Origin: an uncultured Lachnospiraceae bacterium
GTDB lineage: Bacteria > Bacillota > Clostridia > Lachnospirales > Lachnospiraceae
Direction of reading: 5' to 3'
Assembly (NCBI GenBank): GCA_900555195.1
Contig: USKC01000035.1
Location: forward strand, 1 to 15,204
Length of the DNA: 15,204 nt
Under the pieces are notes generated by a model. It made no database searches. It saw only the letters and a program-made list of their open reading frames with translations, and had not been told where the DNA came from. Both the position numbers and the translations under genes were made by a program. Shown piece by piece: positions 1 to 7,845 of this stretch (position 1 is the stretch's first letter; the number at the start of each line of letters is the position of its first letter).

Positions 1-743
1 TATCCATCGAATTCAAATGCGCGCACATCCAGGATATCCAGGGAACGTGCCAGAATATCCCGTTCAAAATAGATGTAGCCGCGCATAAATGCGGTGCCAA
101 TCAGATCAATCAAAAGTTCCCTGTCGATGATGTAGATGTTCAGGCAGAAATTCTGAACGCCCCTCTCTTTGGAGTTGATATAAATCTCTTTCACGCGGCC
201 GTCTTCAATGCCGAGTGTATAATACATCTCTTTATTGACGCTGTCGCCTTCCAGCGTGCGGGCAGGAATCTCCTGTCTGGCATAGGCGGCAGTGATATCC
301 GCGCCGCTGGCAATATGCGCATCGATCAGAGCGTTAAAATCAAAGTTGAGGGCGATATTGGCATCTGACATCACCACATATTTTTCCTTCTGATCCTTCA
401 GGAAGCCAAGCACGCTCGCAAGCGCTTCTACGCGGCCGTTATAGATCTTTACCTTTTTCTCAGAATAAGGCGGGAAGATATGCAAACCGCCGTTTTTACG
501 GGTCAGATCCCAAGCGCGGCCCGAGCCGAGATGATCCATGAGTGAATGGTAATTGTTGCGCACGACGATGGAAACGTTGCCGATCCCGCAGTTTACCATG
601 CTGGAAAGAATGAAATCCACCATGCGGTAACGGCCAGCAAAGGGGATGGAAGCCATCAGGCGTTCGCTCACCAGTTCAGGAACCAGAGTATCATAGCTGT
701 TCGGGAAAATGATGCCCAGCGCATCTGAGTTGGAATTTACCAT
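1..743 (-). CDS. glgD: GlgD, glucose-1-phosphate adenylyltransferase regulatory-type subunit (C-terminus cut by window edge)
   Basis: The minus-strand frame is open from an ATG at 743-741 to the left edge, giving about 247 N-terminal residues. The protein begins [18 protein letters not shown] and continues with the nucleotidyltransferase stretch [17 protein letters not shown], then [16 protein letters not shown] and [13 protein letters not shown]. The glycine-rich GGxGxRL nucleotide loop of GlgC is absent here, which is the usual difference between GlgD and GlgC. In Firmicutes GlgD associates with GlgC and modulates ADP-glucose synthesis for glycogen. Its ATG overlaps the end of glgC by 7 bases (737-743), so the two are translationally coupled. 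The usual length is about 370 residues, so roughly a third is missing off the edge. Family assignment is firm; whether this copy keeps any catalytic activity cannot be read from the sequence. Confidence 0.93.
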   Translation of the reverse strand, partial: MVNSNSDALGIIFPNSYDTLVPELVSERLMASIPFAGRYRMVDFILSSMVNCGIGNVSIVVRNNYHSLMDHLGSGRAWDLTRKNGGLHIFPPYSEKKVKIYNGRVEALASVLGFLKDQKEKYVVMSDANIALNFDFNALIDAHIASGADITAAYARQEIPARTLEGDSVNKEMYYTLGIEDGRVKEIYINSKERGVQNFCLNIYIIDRELLIDLIGTAFMRGYIYFERDILARSLDILDVRAFEFDG

Positions 744-1945
744 TGTTCTTCACCGCCTTTTACATTATTATTCACCATTGCATTGGGGCCGATTTTGGCA
801 TTATCCCCGATGTAAACGCCGGAGCCGATGGTAGCTACTCCGTTCTCTCCGTCAGAAGGCATAGCGCCAACTACGGCATTTTCACCGATTACTACGTTCT
901 CAGCAACGATGCAGTGCTTCACCACGGCGCCGGATTGAATGAGCGTACCGCCCATGACAACTGCATCTTCCACATATGCGCCTGGCTCAACATGAACGCC
1001 TGCAAAAAGAATGGAATGCTTCACATGCCCCTCAATACGGCAGCCGTCTGTTATCATGGAGTTCTCAACCACAGCATCCGCACAGATCCTGTGACCGGTC
1101 ATGCCGCTGTTGCGGCTGTAGATTTTCCAATCATCATCAAAAAGGTTAATGCCGCTGTGTTCCGGATCCAATACTTCCATATTGGCTTCCCACAGAGAGG
1201 AAATGGTTCCCACATCTTTCCAGTAACCGCTGAAGCGGTAGGCATACATATTACGGCCATCACGCAGAAGATTGGGAATGATGTTGTTGCCGAAGTCGTT
1301 CTCTGATTCGGGATCCGCTTCGTCTTCAATCAGGTATCTCTTCAGGATGTCCCAGTTGAAAATATAGATTCCCATGGAGGCCAGATTGGATTTGGGCTCC
1401 TTGGGCTTTTCCTGGAACTCCGTGATACGGTCGTTCTCATCCGCTACCATCAGGCCAAAGCGGGAAGCCTCTTCCCAGGGAACTTCCATGACAGCCACGC
1501 TGAATTCCGCATTCTTCTCCTTGTGGAATCTCAGGAAGTCGCTGTAATCCTGCTTGCAGATCTGATCGCCGGAAAGGATGATCACATACTGCGGGTTGTA
1601 GCGTTCGATGAAAGGTATGTTCTGATAAATTGCATTGGCCGTGCCCTTGTACCAGTCGGAACCAGTCGCCTGCTGGTAAGGAGGCAGGACATGGACGCCG
1701 CCGTAGAGGCGATCCAAATCCCAGGGCTGTCCGTTCCCGATATACTCATTGAGTACCATGGGCTGATACTGGGTAAGAATGCCTACTGTGTCAATACCAG
1801 AGTTGACACAGTTTGATAACGGGAAATCGATAATCCTGTACTTCCCGCCGAAGGGAACGGCGGGTTTTGCCAGTTTTTGGGTGAGGGCATACAGCCGTGA
1901 ACCCTGACCGCCGGCAAGAAGCATTGCAATCATTTCTTTTGCCAT
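737..1945 (-). CDS. glgC: GlgC, glucose-1-phosphate adenylyltransferase (ADP-glucose pyrophosphorylase)
   Basis: 402 residues, full length for the family. It makes ADP-glucose from glucose-1-phosphate and ATP, the committed step of cytoplasmic glycogen synthesis. Visible motifs: the nucleotide loop AGGQGSRL (residues 11-18), [19 protein letters not shown] (27-45), [12 protein letters not shown] (98-109), [10 protein letters not shown] (125-134), the sugar-phosphate motif [12 protein letters not shown] (176-187), and a C-terminal left-handed beta-helix with hexapeptide-like [11 protein letters not shown] repeats. The usual SGDH is SGDQ here, a small deviation near the active site. The start at 1945 is supported by an AGGGGGA ribosome site (1952-1958) six bases upstream. 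It is the first gene of a leftward glgC-glgD operon. Confidence 0.96.
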   Translation of the reverse strand: MAKEMIAMLLAGGQGSRLYALTQKLAKPAVPFGGKYRIIDFPLSNCVNSGIDTVGILTQYQPMVLNEYIGNGQPWDLDRLYGGVHVLPPYQQATGSDWYKGTANAIYQNIPFIERYNPQYVIILSGDQICKQDYSDFLRFHKEKNAEFSVAVMEVPWEEASRFGLMVADENDRITEFQEKPKEPKSNLASMGIYIFNWDILKRYLIEDEADPESENDFGNNIIPNLLRDGRNMYAYRFSGYWKDVGTISSLWEANMEVLDPEHSGINLFDDDWKIYSRNSGMTGHRICADAVVENSMITDGCRIEGHVKHSILFAGVHVEPGAYVEDAVVMGGTLIQSGAVVKHCIVAENVVIGENAVVGAMPSDGENGVATIGSGVYIGDNAKIGPNAMVNNNVKGGEEQW

Positions 1946-1984
1946 AATAAATCCCCCTGGTCTATAGGTTTACTTGATGTTCAA

Positions 1985-1993
1985 ATTGTACCA
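1985..1993 (-). promoter_or_regulatory. Predicted extended -10 promoter of glgC-glgD
   Basis: On the minus strand TACAAT (1990-1985) is preceded by TGG (1993-1991), an extended -10 element. No good -35 hexamer lies at 16-18 bp spacing, as is common for extended -10 promoters. The start point would fall near 1978, leaving a leader of roughly 30 bases before glgC. Confidence 0.5.
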
Positions 1994-2101
1994 CATAATC
2001 TATAAAAAGGACAGTACTTTGTGCAAAAGAACAAAAAAGATGCCACATTTTACATGATTCTTACGAAAGTTTCACAGCCATATAAAACCTATTTACAATT
2101 A

Positions 2102-3157
2102 CTATCTGGTAAAAATATCTTCATCCGCGGGCAGGGGAAGAAGAGGTGCGGAAGGAAGCGTCTGATACCAATAGGCACAGGATGAGAAATCATCTCGGCG
2201 CCCGCGCTGGCCATAGGGAGTAAATTCCATATTCTGTAGGCTCATGCGAAAATCTTTCTCAAAGCTGATTGGATCTGGAACATGCAAACGATACAGCATA
2301 AACCGAGGCTGATATTGGTAACGCTGCTCCTGGCTGCCTAACACGGCGTACATCCCTGCATACAGACCGCTGTAAGGCTGATAAGCCGTATGTGCACCCC
2401 GATCATAGCCGAAAGCATAAGCACCGCAGAAATAATCTTCTGTTCCAGTATAATTAACGGAAGGATATATATCTCCGTCAATATACATCTTAGCCTCGCC
2501 CTCTACCCAGCAGCCGTTGGGAGCGTTGGTGCCCACTGCCAGAGTGACGCCGGCAAAGTGCCCTTCTCCTTGAATACCGTCAATTACCGTATAGGCCTGA
2601 TGGCGCGTTACAGGAAATGCCTGGCGGTAAGAAGCATGGAAGTACAGCACTTCTTCAGGAAGCTGCCCTTTCTCCATGGTGATGGTGTAAAAAACTGTCA
2701 GCTGAGTATCCGGCCTGCGGTTTTCCAAGGTAATGCGGCAATTGCGTAAGAAAGGCATTGGCCAATAACAATTCATTCCTCGACACGGAGCAGCGAGAAA
2801 CATGGCCGAATTGAGAGTGGGAAAACGGTTGTCCCGATCCGAAGTGATATCCGGAAAGCCATAACCAAAAAAGGAACCTAAGGGCGCTTCGACAGACGGA
2901 TGTTCTTGCCCGTCCCAGTAGATGCGCAGCACCAGGCTCTGGCTGACATCACCTGTAAACCACATAGTGCGAATGATGCCAGGCCCGTTCGTATTGACCA
3001 GGGTCTTAGTTTCGCCTGCTTCCAGCACATCGCAGGGGTGCAGCTTTTGCCAGTCTTCTCCTTTGGAACCGCATCCTGGCATGCCGGTGGGATTCTCCGG
3101 CGAAAAGACATAGGTTTTCATGTGCCGTTTGGTAAAAAGTCCGCTGTCATTAAACAT
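2102..3157 (-). CDS. Glycoside hydrolase family 172 (DUF2961) protein
   Basis: 351 residues. The DUF2961/GH172 signature is clear: GPGIIRTMWFTGD (residues 58-70), HPSVEAPLGSFFGYG (86-100), then NGCWVEGEAKMYIDGD (214-229) and YTGTEDYFCGAYAFG (236-250). Glu219 and Glu240 are 21 residues apart, where I expect the catalytic pair of the family. Characterised GH172 enzymes act on alpha-D-fructofuranosides, difructose anhydrides or D-arabinan; the substrate here is unknown. No signal peptide is evident, so it is probably cytoplasmic and works on imported oligosaccharides. An AAGGAAA ribosome site precedes the ATG at 3157; Met13 is a possible later start. It is transcribed away from the GH4 cluster and has its own promoter. 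Confidence 0.88.
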   Translation of the reverse strand: MFNDSGLFTKRHMKTYVFSPENPTGMPGCGSKGEDWQKLHPCDVLEAGETKTLVNTNGPGIIRTMWFTGDVSQSLVLRIYWDGQEHPSVEAPLGSFFGYGFPDITSDRDNRFPTLNSAMFLAAPCRGMNCYWPMPFLRNCRITLENRRPDTQLTVFYTITMEKGQLPEEVLYFHASYRQAFPVTRHQAYTVIDGIQGEGHFAGVTLAVGTNAPNGCWVEGEAKMYIDGDIYPSVNYTGTEDYFCGAYAFGYDRGAHTAYQPYSGLYAGMYAVLGSQEQRYQYQPRFMLYRLHVPDPISFEKDFRMSLQNMEFTPYGQRGRRDDFSSCAYWYQTLPSAPLLPLPADEDIFTR

Positions 3158-3219
3158 AAAATTTTTCCTTTCCTATTGTTTGTACTTTTAGGTTGAAATG
3201 AGCCGTTTCTATGATTTTT

Positions 3220-3248
3220 ACTATATCAAGTTTGTTCCACCTTTTCAA
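3220..3248 (-). promoter_or_regulatory. Sigma-A promoter of the GH172 gene
   Basis: On the minus strand TTGAAA (3248-3243) and TATAGT (3225-3220) are separated by exactly 17 bp, each matching consensus at 5 of 6 positions. The start point would be near 3213, giving a leader of about 55 bases. Confidence 0.75.
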
Positions 3249-3264
3249 TTCCCATCTGGGCTGC

Positions 3265-3284
3265 TGAAAGAAACAGAGCTTTCA
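3265..3284. promoter_or_regulatory. Inverted repeat TGAAAG-N8-CTTTCA, possible operator
   Basis: Perfect 6-bp arms (3265-3270 and 3279-3284) around an 8-base spacer. It sits about 17 bp upstream of the -35 of the GH172 promoter, a position suited to an activator. The symmetry is visible; the binding protein is unknown. Confidence 0.35.
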
Positions 3285-3422
3285 CTTAGCGCTTTGTGTG
3301 TTGCTATGTTGCTTCCTCCGTTAGAATAAAAGCGGAAAATGCGGTATCAGAACTAGCGTGACAGCATACAAAAGGCAGAATGGAAAGAAAATAAAAAAGA
3401 TCTCCATAATCTGAAAATTGCA

Positions 3423-3431
3423 TGTTATGAT
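3423..3431 (+). promoter_or_regulatory. Possible extended -10 of the GH4 operon
   Basis: TGT followed by TATGAT (3426-3431) forms an extended -10 about 54 bases before the GH4 ATG. The -35 region is poor, which could mean activator dependence or a false match. Confidence 0.4.
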
Positions 3432-3484
3432 AGAAACAGCTCATGAGGAGGACAATTCGGAGAACGGGAAAGGAGAGAGGGATT

Positions 3485-4876
3485 ATGAAATATGTGAACG
3501 GAAAAGCGGAAGACGTCAGGATCGCGTATATCGGAGGCGGTTCCAGAGGCTGGGCCTGGGGGCTGATGAGCGATCTGGCAGCGGTGGAGGATATGAGCGG
3601 AAAGGTGCTCCTCTATGACATCGATCGGGAGGCAGCAGAAAGGAATGCGGTGATCGGAAACCGGATGAAGGAATTGGAGGAATGCCGTTCTTCCTGGGAT
3701 TACCGGACTGCGGATACTCTGGGAGAGGCTCTTAAGGGCGCAGATTTTGTGGTGATTTCAATCATGCCGGGAACCTTTGATGAGATGGAAAGCGATGTGC
3801 ATGCGCCGGAAGCATACGGGATCTATCAGTCTGTAGGGGATACGACGGGACCGGGAGGGCTGATGAGGGCCCTGCGCACGATTCCCATGTTTGAAGAGTT
3901 CGCGGAAGCGATCCGGACGTTCTGCCCGGATGCATGGGTCATTAACTATACCAATCCCATGACGCTGTGCGTCAAGACGCTTTACCGTGTTTTTCCGCAG
4001 ATCAAGGCGTTCGGCTGCTGCCATGAAGTATTCGGGACCCAGAAGCTGCTTGCAGGCGTGCTGAAGGAGAGGGCGCAGATCCAGGGAGTGGAGAGAGAAG
4101 AGATAAAGGTAAATGTGGTAGGGGTGAATCATTTCACCTGGCTGCCTTCGGCCAGATATAAAAATATAGATATTTATCCCCTCTATGAGGAGTTCTGCCG
4201 CAAATACGCTCAGGAAGGCTATTATGAGAAAACGGATGAAAACTGGATGAACCGCTATTTTGACAGCAAGGAGCGGGTGAAGATGGATCTCTTCCTGCGC
4301 TTCGGCGTCATTGCGGCGGCAGGAGACAGGCATCTGGCGGAATTCTGCCCGGGCAGCTGGTACCTGAAGGATCCCAAAACAGCGCTGGACTGGGGATTCA
4401 CCCTGACGCCCGTATCCTGGAGAAAGAAGGATCTGCAGGATCGCCTTGCCAGGAGCATGCGGCTTTACACGGGAGAAGAACAGATTACGATCAGCCAGAC
4501 CGGGGAAGAAGGCGTCCAGCAGATGCGCGCGCTGCTAGGCCTGAGGGAAATGGTGACCAATGTGAACATTCCGAACCAGGGACAGATCCCCAATCTTCCG
4601 GTTGGAGCCGTTGTGGAGACGAACGCGCACTTCTGCGCAGGCGGGGTTCGGCCGGTCTATGCGGGGCCGATTCCGGATTCGGTCTATCCTCTTGTATCCA
4701 GGATATGCGGCATTCAGGAGCTCATCAGCCAGGCGGCAGAAAACAGAGATCTGGAAGAAGCGTTCCGGGCATTTCTCATGGATCCGAATATGCCGCTTCC
4801 CATCGGGGACGCGAGGAAGCTGTTTGACGAAATGGTTGCTCGCACAAAAGGGTATCTGGGTTCTTACTTTGAATGA
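3485..4876 (+). CDS. Glycoside hydrolase family 4, alpha-galacturonidase-type (NAD- and Mn-dependent)
   Basis: 463 residues from the ATG at 3485, chosen over an in-frame ATG at 3443 because an AGGAGAG ribosome site lies just before 3485 and homology starts there. The N-terminal Rossmann fold shows IAYIGGGSRGW (13-23) and VLLYDID (41-47). The family 4 motifs follow: VGDTTGPGGLMRALRTIP (117-134), NYTNPM (154-159), CHEVFGTQ (179-186) and VGVNHFTW (212-219). Cys179 and His216 are the expected metal ligands. CHEV is the variant reported for alpha-galacturonidases, against CHSV in alpha-glucosidases. These cytoplasmic enzymes cleave through NAD oxidation at C3 and a 3-keto intermediate. First gene of a catabolic operon; the substrate is inferred from the motif only. 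Confidence 0.88.
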   Translation: MKYVNGKAEDVRIAYIGGGSRGWAWGLMSDLAAVEDMSGKVLLYDIDREAAERNAVIGNRMKELEECRSSWDYRTADTLGEALKGADFVVISIMPGTFDEMESDVHAPEAYGIYQSVGDTTGPGGLMRALRTIPMFEEFAEAIRTFCPDAWVINYTNPMTLCVKTLYRVFPQIKAFGCCHEVFGTQKLLAGVLKERAQIQGVEREEIKVNVVGVNHFTWLPSARYKNIDIYPLYEEFCRKYAQEGYYEKTDENWMNRYFDSKERVKMDLFLRFGVIAAAGDRHLAEFCPGSWYLKDPKTALDWGFTLTPVSWRKKDLQDRLARSMRLYTGEEQITISQTGEEGVQQMRALLGLREMVTNVNIPNQGQIPNLPVGAVVETNAHFCAGGVRPVYAGPIPDSVYPLVSRICGIQELISQAAENRDLEEAFRAFLMDPNMPLPIGDARKLFDEMVARTKGYLGSYFE

Positions 4877-4936
4877 TTGCATCCTGAAACAAAATGAGGG
4901 GACAGAGAGGCGTAACAGCGCGCAGATAGGAGTAAA

Positions 4937-5665
4937 ATGATTCACGTTACAGTATGGAATGAATTTCTGCATGAGCGGACGGAAGAAACCGTCAGAAAGA
5001 TATATCCGGAAGGAATTCATGAATGCCTTGCTGGATTTTTAAGGGAGGATGAAGAACTGCAGGTTCGGACGGCCACCTTTGACATGCCGGAGCATGGGCT
5101 GACGGAAGAAGTGCTCGCCGGCACGGATGTGCTGGTATTCTGGAACCATATGCTTCAGGAGGAATTCGAGGATCGCGTTGCGGAACGTGTGCAGCGCCAT
5201 GTGCTGGCGGGAATGGGCCTGGTGGTGCTCCATTCAGGCCATTATTCCAAAATTATGAGGCGGCTTTTGGGGACGACGATGACGCTCAGATGGCGTCATG
5301 GGGATCGGGAGCGGCTTTTTAATACCTGCCCTTCCCATCCGATCGCACAGGGGATTCCGGAATGGTTTGATATTCCGCAGGAGGAGATGTATGGGGAATT
5401 TTTCGATATTCCTAAGCCGGATGATGTGATTTTCACAGGCTGGTTTGCAGGAGGGGAGGTTTTTCGCAGTGGATGCACATTTTCCCGTGGATTCGGAAAA
5501 ATCTTTTACTTCCAGCCCGGCCATGAGGAATATCCCAATTATAAGATACCTTATGTGCAGAGAATTATCAGGAATGCAGTGCATTGGTGCGTCCCGGGAG
5601 TAAGAAGGCCCGGGCCGCAGGACAACACGGCTGTGGAGATGCCGATTGAGGAGGGGAAGGCATGA
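4937..5665 (+). CDS. ThuA-like domain protein
   Basis: 242 residues, almost all one ThuA-like (class I glutamine amidotransferase-fold) domain. Visible: VLVFWNHML (65-73), LVVLHSGHYSKI (95-106), RWRHGDRE (118-125), the HPIAQGIPEWF stretch (134-144), EEMYGEFFDIP (149-159), GGEVFRSGC (172-180) and the C-terminal FYFQPGHEEYP (190-200). ThuA proteins are linked genetically to uptake and use of trehalose and related disaccharides, and to 3-keto sugar metabolism, but their chemistry is poorly settled. It has a TAGGAG ribosome site before the ATG. Its TGA overlaps the ATG of the next gene (ATGA at 5662-5665), so the two are translationally coupled. Placement between a family 4 glycosidase and a TIM-barrel isomerase fits sugar catabolism. 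Confidence 0.87.
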   Translation: MIHVTVWNEFLHERTEETVRKIYPEGIHECLAGFLREDEELQVRTATFDMPEHGLTEEVLAGTDVLVFWNHMLQEEFEDRVAERVQRHVLAGMGLVVLHSGHYSKIMRRLLGTTMTLRWRHGDRERLFNTCPSHPIAQGIPEWFDIPQEEMYGEFFDIPKPDDVIFTGWFAGGEVFRSGCTFSRGFGKIFYFQPGHEEYPNYKIPYVQRIIRNAVHWCVPGVRRPGPQDNTAVEMPIEEGKA

Positions 5666-6516
5666 AGTTATCCGTCTTTTATGACCATATACTACAGGCG
5701 CATGAGCAGACCGGCAGGTCTGTTCAGGAACTTCTAAAGTTCTGCCGCAGGCTGGGAATTGATGGGGTGGAGATGGAATATGGGAGATTTGCGCGGGAGG
5801 AGACATCCATCCGTCCCATGCTGCAGGAATCGGGACTTGCGGTGAGCTGTTTCTATCAGTTCTTTGATTTCCCTGGAAACGCGGATTTGTCAGAGGCGAA
5901 GAAGCTGTTGGAGACAGCATCTGATCTGGGAACTGCTCAGGTGCTGTTCGTTCCGGGAGAGCTGAATAGCCAGGAGGCGGCAGAACTGTCCGCCTGCAGC
6001 AAAACGTATGCGGATACCGCCCGTTTTATGGAAAACAGCCAGCCCGTTCGCAGGATGCAAAGGGCGCTGGCCGATCTGACGGCGTATGCGTCCCGGTTGG
6101 GAGTGAAAATCACGCTGGAGGATTTTGACGGGTTTACACAGCCGTTTGCGAGGATAAACCAGCTGCTTTGGTTTATGAGAAACGTCCCCGGCCTTTGCTA
6201 TACGTTGGATATGGGAAATTTCGCTTTCAGCGATGAAGACGCTGTGGCTGCGGCGCGGCTGCTTAAGGAGTATATTGTGCATGTCCACTGCAAGGATCGG
6301 GCGTTGAATCCTTCTGTGTGCGGAACCTTCTGCAAGGGGTTGGGACAGACGCCTGCGGGCAGCGGATATCTGCCTTTGAAAGAATTGATCGGCATGCTAA
6401 AGGAATGGGGATACGACGGATACCTGGCGATTGAGCATTTCGATGTGCCAGACCAGGCGGCCTGTATAGAACAATCCGCCGCATTTTTGAGGGGCTTTTC
6501 TTCAGGCTGTTTTTAG
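5662..6516 (+). CDS. Sugar phosphate isomerase/epimerase family protein (AP-endonuclease-2-like TIM barrel)
   Basis: 284 residues, typical length. It is a xylose-isomerase-like TIM barrel with the expected metal-binding positions: Glu153 in TLEDFDG, Asp183 in YTLDMGNF, His207 or His209 in VHVHCKD, and Glu258 near the end in GYLAIEHFD. The N-terminal GIDGVEMEYG (32-41) matches the first strands of the family. Members include inosose isomerases and dehydratases, tagatose and psicose epimerases, and enzymes acting on 3-keto glycosides, so the exact reaction cannot be read. Its start overlaps the ThuA-like gene by four bases, with AGGAGGGG just upstream. Its stop codon lies inside an 18-bp palindrome. 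Confidence 0.85.
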   Translation: MKLSVFYDHILQAHEQTGRSVQELLKFCRRLGIDGVEMEYGRFAREETSIRPMLQESGLAVSCFYQFFDFPGNADLSEAKKLLETASDLGTAQVLFVPGELNSQEAAELSACSKTYADTARFMENSQPVRRMQRALADLTAYASRLGVKITLEDFDGFTQPFARINQLLWFMRNVPGLCYTLDMGNFAFSDEDAVAAARLLKEYIVHVHCKDRALNPSVCGTFCKGLGQTPAGSGYLPLKELIGMLKEWGYDGYLAIEHFDVPDQAACIEQSAAFLRGFSSGCF

Positions 6517-6528
6517 TATATACTAAAA
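6511..6528. promoter_or_regulatory. Perfect 18-bp palindrome TTTTAGTATATACTAAAA, likely operator
   Basis: A spacer-free 18-bp palindrome that overlaps the TAG stop (6514-6516) of the isomerase gene. Its core GTATATAC fits the GT-N-TA-N-AC pattern of GntR-family (HutC-type) regulators. TATACT (6519-6524) and TAAAAT (6524-6529) could serve as -10 elements for ddh, but -35 matches are weak. No matching regulator gene is in the window. Confidence 0.5.
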
Positions 6529-6620
6529 TAGTGTCAGGCCGGATGAGGGATTGACTTTCAACTCCGGCGGCAGAACGCGTATTTGTTTGGCGCCAGGGCG
6601 CTTTGGATTGGAGGATAAGG

Positions 6621-7610
6621 ATGGAAAAAATAAGACTGGGTATTTTAGGCTATGGAAACCTGGGAAAGGGCGTGGAATGTGCTGTCCGCCAGAACGAGGA
6701 TATGGAGCTTACTGCAGTGTTTACGCGGAGGGATCCGGCAGGAGTATCCATTTTGACGGAAGGCGTTTCCGTGTATCCGGTGGAAGAAGCTGTGAAGATG
6801 CAGGATAAAATCGATGTGTTGATCCTTTGCGGGGGAAGCGCAACCGACCTGCCTGTTCAGACGCCGGAATTTGTGAAGTATTTCAATGTGGTGGACAGTT
6901 TTGATACGCATGCGAAAATACCGGAACATTTCGAGGCTGTGGATGCGGCTGCGAAGGAAAGCGGTAAGGTGGGGATCATTTCCTGCGGATGGGATCCGGG
7001 CATGTTTTCGCTGAACCGGCTGTATGCCAATGCGATCCTTCCCTGCGGCAAGGATTATACTTTCTGGGGAAAGGGCGTCAGCCAGGGACATTCTGACGCG
7101 ATCCGCCGGATTGAAGGCGTGGTGGATGCGAGACAGTACACGATTCCGGTGGAAGAGGCGCTTCAAAGCGTGCGTTCCGGCCAGAATCCGGATCTGACCA
7201 CCCGTCAGAAGCATACGAGAGAATGTTTCGTTGTGGCAGAAGAAGGGGCGGATAAGGCAAGGATCGAAGAAGAGATCAAGACCATGCCCAATTATTTTGC
7301 GGATTATGATACCACGGTGCATTTTATCAGCATGGAAGAACTGAAAGCGAACCACAGCGGGATCCCGCATGGAGGCTTTGTCATCCGGACAGGGAAAACG
7401 GGATGGGAAGAGGAATATGGCAACGTGATTGAATACAGCCTGAAGCTGGACTCCAACCCTGCTTTTACTTCCTCCGTTCTGGTCGCATATGCGAGAGCGG
7501 CGTACCGCATGGCAAAGGAAGGGCAGAAGGGCTGCAAGACCGTATTTGATATCGCGCCCGCTTATCTGAGCGCTTTGGATGGACAGACCCTTCGCAGGAC
7601 GATGCTGTAA
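6621..7610 (+). CDS. ddh: meso-Diaminopimelate D-dehydrogenase
   Basis: 329 residues from the ATG at 6621; an upstream in-frame start at 6603 is less likely because GGAGG (6610-6614) lies six bases before 6621. It performs one-step reductive amination of L-2-amino-6-oxopimelate to meso-DAP with NADPH and ammonia, bypassing the succinylase/acetylase routes to lysine and peptidoglycan. Visible: the nucleotide loop GILGYGNLGKG (7-17), VDSFDTHAKIPEHF (91-104), SCGWDPGMFSLNRL (121-134) and WGKGVSQGHSDAIRRIEGV (149-167), all diagnostic of this family. A small GCGCC-AG-GGCGC hairpin (6590-6601) lies in the leader. It is probably a separate unit from the sugar genes, since 104 bases and a palindrome intervene. 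Confidence 0.96.
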   Translation: MEKIRLGILGYGNLGKGVECAVRQNEDMELTAVFTRRDPAGVSILTEGVSVYPVEEAVKMQDKIDVLILCGGSATDLPVQTPEFVKYFNVVDSFDTHAKIPEHFEAVDAAAKESGKVGIISCGWDPGMFSLNRLYANAILPCGKDYTFWGKGVSQGHSDAIRRIEGVVDARQYTIPVEEALQSVRSGQNPDLTTRQKHTRECFVVAEEGADKARIEEEIKTMPNYFADYDTTVHFISMEELKANHSGIPHGGFVIRTGKTGWEEEYGNVIEYSLKLDSNPAFTSSVLVAYARAAYRMAKEGQKGCKTVFDIAPAYLSALDGQTLRRTML

Positions 7611-7624
7611 GAGGAGTTGAACTT

Positions 7625-7640
7625 CCGGAAAAGGCCGGCA
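7625..7640 (+). repeat. 5' arm (a1-like) of the terminal inverted repeat
   Basis: It pairs with 7825-7838 and begins 15 bases after the ddh stop codon. It can also fold on itself, CCGG (7625-7628) with CCGG (7635-7638). Confidence 0.6.
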
Positions 7641-7824
7641 GTGATAACTGGCAGGAGAATCCTGGCCGGACCGGCGGCGAGTCGCCGTCGGGAATGTTTC
7701 GTACCCCATGAGGCAGGCAAGCCTGCACCGCAGCCTGCTCCAAGGTACGTCCCACAATCTGCTTCGCTGATTGTGTTGCCGCCTGCGGCTGTACCTTTCC
7801 GCATTCTGCGGAATCGATGGTTGG

Positions 7825-7838
7825 TGCCGGCCTTCCGG
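7825..7838 (+). repeat. 3' arm (a2-like) of the terminal inverted repeat
   Basis: TGCCGGCCTTCCGG pairs with 7625-7640. It can alternatively close a local hairpin GCCGG-CCTT-CCGGC (7826-7839), which would compete with the end-pairing. Confidence 0.6.
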
Positions 7839-7845
7839 CTTTTGA

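Larger units (their letters stand above)
3158..3484. other. Divergent intergenic control region between the GH172 and GH4 genes
   Basis: 327 bases with no credible gene. It holds the leftward GH172 promoter (3220-3248), a 6-bp-armed dyad just upstream of it (3265-3284), a possible rightward extended -10 (3423-3431), and an AGGAGAG ribosome site before the GH4 start. I see no riboswitch-like fold or terminator in it. Confidence 0.7.
7625..7838 (+). ncRNA. Highly structured RNA with complementary ends, candidate retron msr-msd
   Basis: This intergenic block folds extensively. Its ends pair: 7625-7640 with 7825-7838, 14 bp with a two-base AA bulge at 7629-7630, ten of the pairs contiguous (AAGGCCGGCA with TGCCGGCCTT). 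Inside are CAGT-GATA-ACTG (7639-7650), CAGGA-GAA-TCCTG (7652-7664), a 9-bp stem with one G-U pair (7671-7679 with 7683-7691), GCAGGC-AA-GCCTGC (7713-7726), CACAATC/GATTGTG (7753-7775), GCCGC-CT-GCGGC (7778-7789) and TTCCGCA-TTC-TGCGGAA (7797-7813). AAGGTAC (7742-7748) pairs with GTACCTT (7791-7797), enclosing two of these. Position just upstream of a retron-type reverse transcriptase and the closing end-pairing suggest its template RNA. The fold is read directly; the retron role is inferred. No branching guanosine was identified. A non-retron repeat element is the main alternative. Confidence 0.65.

Noticed and set aside
1946..2101. Terminator after the GH172 gene
   Set aside because: No hairpin followed by a T-run is visible in this gap on the minus strand, so read-through toward glgC cannot be excluded.
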